Below, piece after piece: positions 6,115 through 10,270 of a stretch of DNA of 10,270 nucleotides. Every line of letters begins with the position of its first letter. Position 1 is the stretch's first letter. The position numbers and the translations under genes are program-made. Source of the DNA: Candidatus Marinamargulisbacteria bacterium SCGC AAA071-K20 (GTDB lineage: Bacteria > Margulisbacteria > Marinamargulisbacteria > GCA-2716485 > AAA071-K20); contig QFBU01000044.1 of assembly GCA_003265975.1 (NCBI GenBank), positions 1 to 10,270 of the forward strand, read 5' to 3'. The notes under the pieces are model-generated. The model did no database searches, had not been told where the DNA came from, and saw nothing but the letters and a program-made list of their open reading frames with translations.

Positions 6115-8196
6115 ATGTTAGGTTTCTCTATAAACACGTTATTCGCATCGTCGGTAGTTGCATTTTTAATTAGCTTATTTTTAGGCTCTTTTGTTCTTTT
6201 TAGTAAGTTCAGAAAAAAAATTCATTTTATTTTCTTTTTATTAATGATATCTAATTGTCTAGGTATTTTTGGAGATTTCTTCTTTTACACACAAATAGTT
6301 AATTTTTTTCCTTCTATAAATATCATGAAAGCCGCCTATATAGGTGCTGTTTTTGGGCCATCACTACTACTACATTTCACATTTATTCTTACCTCTACAA
6401 AAACAAGACCATTAACCATTTGCTCTTTATATACTATTTCTGGTGTGTTATTAGCCCTAAATCTTTTTTCTTCACAATTCTTTATTAGCTCAATAGTGTC
6501 AAATTCGCAACACAGTTTGATCACTGGGGAACATTTTGATTACTTTGTCTTATATTCAATTATAGGGATTATTTTTTCTCTTTTATGGAGTATTTATAAA
6601 TACGTTAAGTGCTCAACTAAAAATAAATCTAAGATAAAATATAACATTTTTGGAATTTTCTTTATTCTAGTCTCAGCTAGTATTTATCTACCAGCTATGA
6701 AGTATGGAATTCAACTACGATTTGATAACTTATCGTTTGCTATATATGCTGCAATTTTAAGCTATGCAATGGTAAAAAAAGATCTAATTGACTTTAAAGT
6801 GATTATTTCTAAATTACTCTCATATATTTTAGCTGTAATAGTAATCTTACTCTCTTATTTGCTATTAATGCCCATTGAATTAAATCAACAAATAAAAATT
6901 GGTTTATTTTGTATATTGTCTATAGTTTGGGCCTTCAAAGGTGAAAAGTTTAGGGTGAAAATCCAAAAAACAGCAGAAAAGAAGTTCCTAAAAGATCAAA
7001 TAAACTACAATGAAGTGTTATTGAAAATCGTAAAAGAGCTAAATCAGACAATCGATATAGACGAAATTAACACTATTATCACAAAGAATCTAAAACATGA
7101 GCTTGAAGTCAAAGAAATTCAGCTCTTGGTCCCTGACAAATTTTCAGATAAAACGATATCAGAAATGACATATAAAAATCTATCCGGAACATCTATTTTA
7201 ACTAAGTTCCCAATAGAGTCGACAGTTATTAAAATGCTTAAAGAAAAGCTCTCCATAATTAGTATTAATTCCAATACCGAAATTATTCCCGAACTAACAC
7301 TGTTTAGTCTATTAATACCTATTCAACATAAGGGGTCATTAATGGGTATTTTAGCTATGGGATCTAAATTAAATGAAGATTGCTTTGAAGCTGATGATTT
7401 TCTGTTTTTTGAAGCCATATCCATGCACCTTTCATCGAGATTAATACTTTCAAAACCTTTTGAAGAAATCAAAGAAAGTTATAAAAAGTCGCTTGCAGCT
7501 AGTGAAAAGCTATCTGAACAGGCAGCCTTTGGCACATTAGCGCAAGGAATTGCACATGAAATATATAATCCGCTTGGAATGTTAAGAGCGGCAGGCGAAG
7601 CATTAAAAGGGTCGAATGTGGATGATAAAAAGCGAATTCTACTTGCAGATATGGCCATTAAAAATGTTGATCGTTTAACTAATATTACTCGATTAATGTT
7701 AAGTTACGGGAAATTATCTTTAGTTAAAATAGACGCTGATGTCGATATTAATTCTGTCATCACAGATATTGTAGATCTTGCCCAGTACCATTCAAATGAT
7801 AAGAAAACTATTTCTATTACAAAAACTATAAATTCTACTCATCTAATCCACGCTGACAGTCAACAATTAAATGGAGCTATTCTTAATTTAGTTGTGAATG
7901 CTATTCAATCCATAGAAGCGGCTGGCTCAATAGAGGTTTCGACACTCAATAAAGAGATAACTACCTTTAAAGGAGACCCTTCAACAGGAATTGAGATTAG
8001 GGTTAAAGATACCGGTTGTGGTATTGAAGAGGAAAAAATAAATATGATATTTGAGAGCTTCTATTCTACAAAACATGAAAACACAGGATTGGGGCTAGCA
8101 AATGTACTAACTATAATAAATAGGCATAATGGCACAATTAAAGTTGACTCAAAAGTTGGAGTCGGAACTACTTTTATAATTTGCCTACCCATTTAA
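6115..8196 (+). CDS. Multi-pass membrane sensor histidine kinase with GAF-like domain
   Basis: This 693-residue protein should sense a signal in or at the inner membrane and phosphorylate the receiver protein encoded 57 nt downstream. Residues 1-275 contain about eight or nine hydrophobic helices, resembling the 7TM-type N-terminal sensors of some histidine kinases. Residues about 295-445 look like a GAF domain (LLIPIQHKGSLMGILAMG, then the EADDFLFFEAI helix). The HisKA region around 470-500 carries the H-box AHEIYNPLG, with His481 as the phosphorylated residue. The HATPase domain is complete: N-box NLVVNAIQS (Asn595), G1 box DTGCGI (Asp632), F-box FESFYSTK, and G2 box GLGLAN (Gly658). It ends in the usual VGVGTTFIICLP strand. 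Both catalytic halves look intact, so it should be active. The ATG has only a distant AGGGA before it; no better start is evident. Signal unknown. Confidence 0.93.
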   Translation: MLGFSINTLFASSVVAFLISLFLGSFVLFSKFRKKIHFIFFLLMISNCLGIFGDFFFYTQIVNFFPSINIMKAAYIGAVFGPSLLLHFTFILTSTKTRPLTICSLYTISGVLLALNLFSSQFFISSIVSNSQHSLITGEHFDYFVLYSIIGIIFSLLWSIYKYVKCSTKNKSKIKYNIFGIFFILVSASIYLPAMKYGIQLRFDNLSFAIYAAILSYAMVKKDLIDFKVIISKLLSYILAVIVILLSYLLLMPIELNQQIKIGLFCILSIVWAFKGEKFRVKIQKTAEKKFLKDQINYNEVLLKIVKELNQTIDIDEINTIITKNLKHELEVKEIQLLVPDKFSDKTISEMTYKNLSGTSILTKFPIESTVIKMLKEKLSIISINSNTEIIPELTLFSLLIPIQHKGSLMGILAMGSKLNEDCFEADDFLFFEAISMHLSSRLILSKPFEEIKESYKKSLAASEKLSEQAAFGTLAQGIAHEIYNPLGMLRAAGEALKGSNVDDKKRILLADMAIKNVDRLTNITRLMLSYGKLSLVKIDADVDINSVITDIVDLAQYHSNDKKTISITKTINSTHLIHADSQQLNGAILNLVVNAIQSIEAAGSIEVSTLNKEITTFKGDPSTGIEIRVKDTGCGIEEEKINMIFESFYSTKHENTGLGLANVLTIINRHNGTIKVDSKVGVGTTFIICLPI

Positions 8197-8253
8197 TGTT
8201 TAGAGACACTAAAAAAGGGGGTACTACTCACTTACAAAACAAAAAAGAGGAAT

Positions 8254-9489
8254 ATGAGAATTAGTAACTATTTTCTATTAGTAGCTGAAAAAGAAGAAAC
8301 TATCCAAAAATTTGAAGCATTAGAAAGTGACCATGAGATACTAATTGCACGGAGTGAGGAAGATGCCGTAGAGCTATTAATAGACCAGGATAATTATATA
8401 GATATCGTCTTTATAGAAAATATTATTTTTAATAGAAATGGTATAAATATCCTAAAAAAGCTAAAAAACATATCTTTTATTCCTGAATATATAATGATTA
8501 CTGAAAGTAGAAATTTAGAAATAATTACGGCTTGCATGCGTACAGGTGCAACAGACTGTATTTCAAAGCCATTAAACACCCCCACAATTATCCATAAAAT
8601 TAATCTGGCTATAAATTCCAATGAATTAGATAAAAAAGTACTCAAAGACATCGAAAAGGAAGACATTATCTATTCAGAAAAGCAAGTTCACGATATTGCC
8701 TACCAAGATGCTCTAATGAAAAAAATAATTGTTGATGGGCTTCTTCCTATTGATGTTTCTTCAGCTTATTTAGATATACTACAAAAAGATGGAGTTCGAC
8801 TAGCCCAAATGCAACAGTCTGCAATTTTAAGAAGCATTGCTTACGATATAAATAATCTCAAGGCAAATATTTTGGTTATTGATGATGAGCCTGAGTGGCA
8901 ATTTCACCTGAGCAACTTTTTAGAAGAAGTCGACCACAATGTCTTTATTGCCGAAAATGCAACTGAGGGGTTAAAAATTGCACAAGAAATTGAAGGCCTA
9001 GATGTAGTACTTTTAGATGTTAAAATGCCAGATATGAATGGAACTGAATTATTACCCATTCTTTTAGAAAAATCTCCAAATTGCAAAGTGATCATGGTTA
9101 CTGCTTTTGACGACATGGAAGCGGCTATTGCTACAATTAACGATGGCGCATTTGATTATGTTCAAAAGCCATATACAAACCCTGAACTTCTTTCAAAGAT
9201 AAATAGAGCTTTAAAAACTAAATCATACCCAATTTTATTAAATAGAGTTGTAGACAAATTAAAAAACAAGACACTAAGCTTTGAAAGTCGGTTAACAATG
9301 TTTGAGGTCTTATGTGATGAACGTGAATATGCAAAATCTCAGATTCGTATGGAAGAAGTATACGTATTCTTTCCTGAGTTCAGAAATAAAGACACTTCTA
9401 TTTCAAGCTCAACTACTTTTTCTCCACAAATGCTTATTAAAAATGGTATTAGATCGTTTATTGAAAGTTTAAGCAAAAGTCATCAATAA
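8254..9489 (+). CDS. Double-receiver response regulator (pseudo-REC plus canonical REC), no DNA-binding domain seen
   Basis: This 411-residue protein has two receiver domains. The first (about 5-120) lacks a normal acidic pocket: Glu55 (VFIENIIF) replaces the phospho-acceptor Asp, while Thr83 and Lys105 remain. The Glu may mimic phosphorylation or make the domain a fixed interaction surface. A linker of about 85 residues (121-205), probably helical, follows. The second receiver (206-322) is textbook: Asp210-Asp211-Glu212, phospho-acceptor Asp255 in LLDVKMPD, Thr283 and Lys305 (QKP). The last 90 residues are mostly helical with a Ser/Thr-rich patch (SISSSTTFS) and match no output domain that I know. 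There is no helix-turn-helix, AAA+, GGDEF or HD-GYP, so output is likely by protein binding or phosphotransfer. AGAGG lies just 3 nt before the ATG, closer than usual. It is almost certainly co-transcribed with the upstream kinase, its likely phosphodonor. Confidence 0.9.
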   Translation: MRISNYFLLVAEKEETIQKFEALESDHEILIARSEEDAVELLIDQDNYIDIVFIENIIFNRNGINILKKLKNISFIPEYIMITESRNLEIITACMRTGATDCISKPLNTPTIIHKINLAINSNELDKKVLKDIEKEDIIYSEKQVHDIAYQDALMKKIIVDGLLPIDVSSAYLDILQKDGVRLAQMQQSAILRSIAYDINNLKANILVIDDEPEWQFHLSNFLEEVDHNVFIAENATEGLKIAQEIEGLDVVLLDVKMPDMNGTELLPILLEKSPNCKVIMVTAFDDMEAAIATINDGAFDYVQKPYTNPELLSKINRALKTKSYPILLNRVVDKLKNKTLSFESRLTMFEVLCDEREYAKSQIRMEEVYVFFPEFRNKDTSISSSTTFSPQMLIKNGIRSFIESLSKSHQ

Positions 9490-9516
9490 CAATAAATTAT
9501 ATCATTTTCATATCAC

Positions 9517-9759
9517 TCAATATTTTAAAAGTGTTTGTAAATGAAGGATTCTCTCTCGAAGTTGACTAGCTGACATTCCAGCAGGATCTTTAGAAAGAAA
9601 CCGTTTAGTCTCAGGATCATAGAACCGGTGGTTAAAATAATATAGCTCATTTTCACGGGTGCATTTTGAGGGTGTATGACGGTTTTTTGGATAGTATAAA
9701 TGACAGGGCGTTTTCGTCGACGTTGAAGTGCTTTTTAATGGAGGCAGGAATGGAATCAT
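9517..9759 (-). pseudogene. Rhs-family core fragment (relic)
   Basis: An 80-codon frame contains ENELYYFNHRFYDPETKRFL followed by SKDPAG (residues about 36-61), an unmistakable match to the Rhs repeat-associated core motif (YYxxRYYDPxxGRFxxxDP) that ends the conserved cage of Rhs polymorphic toxins. Full Rhs proteins exceed a thousand residues; here nothing Rhs-like precedes residue 35. The sequence after GMSAS also lacks the expected N-x-Y-x-Y-x-x-N-N-P continuation and stops 19 residues past the PAG motif. The first 34 residues look like out-of-frame filler. I checked the two other frames downstream and saw no rescue. It is therefore a small internal remnant left by deletion or recombination, converging on the receiver gene 27 bp away. 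No toxin tip or immunity gene is recognisable. Confidence 0.82.
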
Positions 9760-9775
9760 TTAAACCATTAATTAT

Positions 9776-9791
9776 ATTAAAACGTTTTAAT
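9776..9791. repeat. 16-bp perfect palindrome
   Basis: ATTAAAACGTTTTAAT is exactly self-complementary. It lies about 97 bp upstream of the nucleotidyltransferase ATG and just beyond the 5' end of the Rhs relic. It could be an operator for the downstream toxin-antitoxin pair or a scar of recombination. No promoter elements adjacent to it are strong. Confidence 0.45.
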
Positions 9792-9887
9792 TTGGCAAGC
9801 ATATAGATATTACACCAAACACAATACCACCATACTAAAATTAGATTATGCTAAAATAGAAACAGAGTTAAATTGAGGAGAACGAAA

Positions 9888-10199
9888 ATGAATCAAAAGT
9901 CTCAAGAAAATGTAGAACCTATACTTAATATTCTTTCTGAAATGATGCCACAAATAAAAGAAGAGTTTTTTGTATCTTATTTAGGTTTATTTGGTTCTTA
10001 TGCTCGAAACGAACAAACTTTAAATAGTGACGTCGACTTACTTGTAGATTTTAATAAACCCGTAGGTTTTGAATTTTTCAATCTAAAGTCCTACTTAGAA
10101 GAAAAATTACAAAAAAATGTAGACCTAGTTACAAGAAATGCGCTAAAAGAGCGTTTAAGAGAAACTATCTTAAATGAGGTAAAAAAAATTGAAGAATAG
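9888..10199 (+). CDS. mntA: MNT-type nucleotidyltransferase, MntA-like antitoxin
   Basis: This 103-residue minimal nucleotidyltransferase has the exact GSX10DXD signature: Gly36-Ser37 (LFGSYARNEQ) and Asp48/Asp50 (SDVDLLVDF). A likely third metal-binding carboxylate is Asp79 (KNVDLVT). Proteins of this size paired with a HEPN protein are known antitoxins: MntA transfers AMP to a tyrosine of its HepT RNase partner and silences it. I chose the ATG at 9888 because GAGGAG (9875-9880) sits 7 nt upstream; a TTG at 9873 in the same frame would put the Shine-Dalgarno inside the gene. The next gene starts 11 nt before this one ends, as expected for a co-translated pair. All catalytic residues that I can place are present. 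Confidence 0.85.
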   Translation: MNQKSQENVEPILNILSEMMPQIKEEFFVSYLGLFGSYARNEQTLNSDVDLLVDFNKPVGFEFFNLKSYLEEKLQKNVDLVTRNALKERLRETILNEVKKIEE

Positions 10200-10270
10200 A
10201 AAACTTTCTTTCTATATCCAAGATGCGTTAGAGGCAATATCAAAAATAGAAACATATCTAAAAAACATTG
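10189..10270 (+). CDS. hepT: HEPN/DUF86 (HepT-like) toxin, N-terminal 27 residues only
   Basis: A frame starting with TTG at 10189 reads KNRKLSFYIQDALEAISKIE and then TYLKNI before the right edge. The pattern (Y/F-I-x-D-x-L-E-A-I-x-x-I-E-x-Y) is the first helix of DUF86/HEPN proteins, the ribonuclease toxins partnered with MNT antitoxins. GAGGT eight to nine nt upstream supports the TTG start, and a stop in the same frame shortly before it excludes an earlier one. It overlaps the nucleotidyltransferase gene by 11 nt. The catalytic R-x4-6-H motif and the AMPylation-site tyrosine would lie outside the window, so activity cannot be judged. Confidence 0.72.
   Translation, partial: MKNRKLSFYIQDALEAISKIETYLKNI

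Noticed and set aside
5518..6117. Shared word AAGTAGTATG at the starts of the 5525 frame and the kinase gene
   Set aside because: A 10-base match in AT-rich DNA with no similarity beyond it is too short to argue for duplication.
6336..6524. Minus-strand open frame opposite the histidine kinase
   Set aside because: Shadow of the kinase transmembrane region, with no family resemblance and no ribosome-binding site.
8394..9116. Minus-strand open frames (8394-8666 and 8904-9116) opposite the receiver gene
   Set aside because: Shadows of the two receiver domains, whose conserved residues are clear on the plus strand.

Overview
This is an AT-rich stretch of bacterial chromosome, roughly one third G+C by eye, from a Gram-negative organism. 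A TonB/ExbB/ExbD energy-transduction operon implies an outer membrane. The very long exported protein built of 'VGIGTTSPS..LDVAGDV' repeats behind a 'YQGKL' N-terminal domain, together with the low G+C, is what I would expect from the Bdellovibrionota (Bacteriovorax/Halobacteriovorax-like). That placement is inference from style, not proof.

Layout. (1) Positions 1-3220, minus strand: the first 1073 codons of a giant secreted fibre or surface protein, whose C-terminus lies off the left edge. Its distal part contains near-identical 99-bp repeats. (2) 3348-4934, minus strand: a compact exbB-exbD-tonB operon. It has a good sigma70-type promoter at 4997-5025 with a Fur-box-like palindrome just downstream of the -10, so iron-dependent repression is the natural reading. 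The TonB has a charged rather than proline-rich linker. (3) About 5036-6110: a gene-poor kilobase with an unusual cluster of inverted repeats (5233-5325) and two convergent small hydrophobic reading frames, each broken by one TGA codon. (4) 6115-9489, plus strand: a two-gene signalling operon. It encodes a multi-pass membrane histidine kinase with a GAF-like domain, and a protein with two receiver domains, the first with Glu at the phospho-acceptor position and the second canonical. It has no recognisable DNA-binding output domain. (5) 9517-9759, minus strand: an isolated fragment of an Rhs-family core, evidently a relic. (6) 9888-10270, plus strand: an MNT-type nucleotidyltransferase overlapping the start of a HEPN/DUF86-like gene, i.e. 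the 5' part of a MntA/HepT-type toxin-antitoxin pair cut by the right edge.

How the parts relate. ExbB, ExbD and TonB would form one inner-membrane machine powering outer-membrane receptors encoded elsewhere. The kinase and double-receiver protein almost certainly form one phosphorelay whose output must come from protein interaction. The degraded frames, Rhs relic and toxin-antitoxin module mark 5.0-6.1 kb and 9.5-10.3 kb as accessory, rearranged DNA flanking the signalling operon. I did not find a clearly unprecedented system. The most specific leads are the promoter/Fur-box arrangement, the pseudo-receiver/receiver tandem, the proline-poor TonB and the TGA-interrupted frames.
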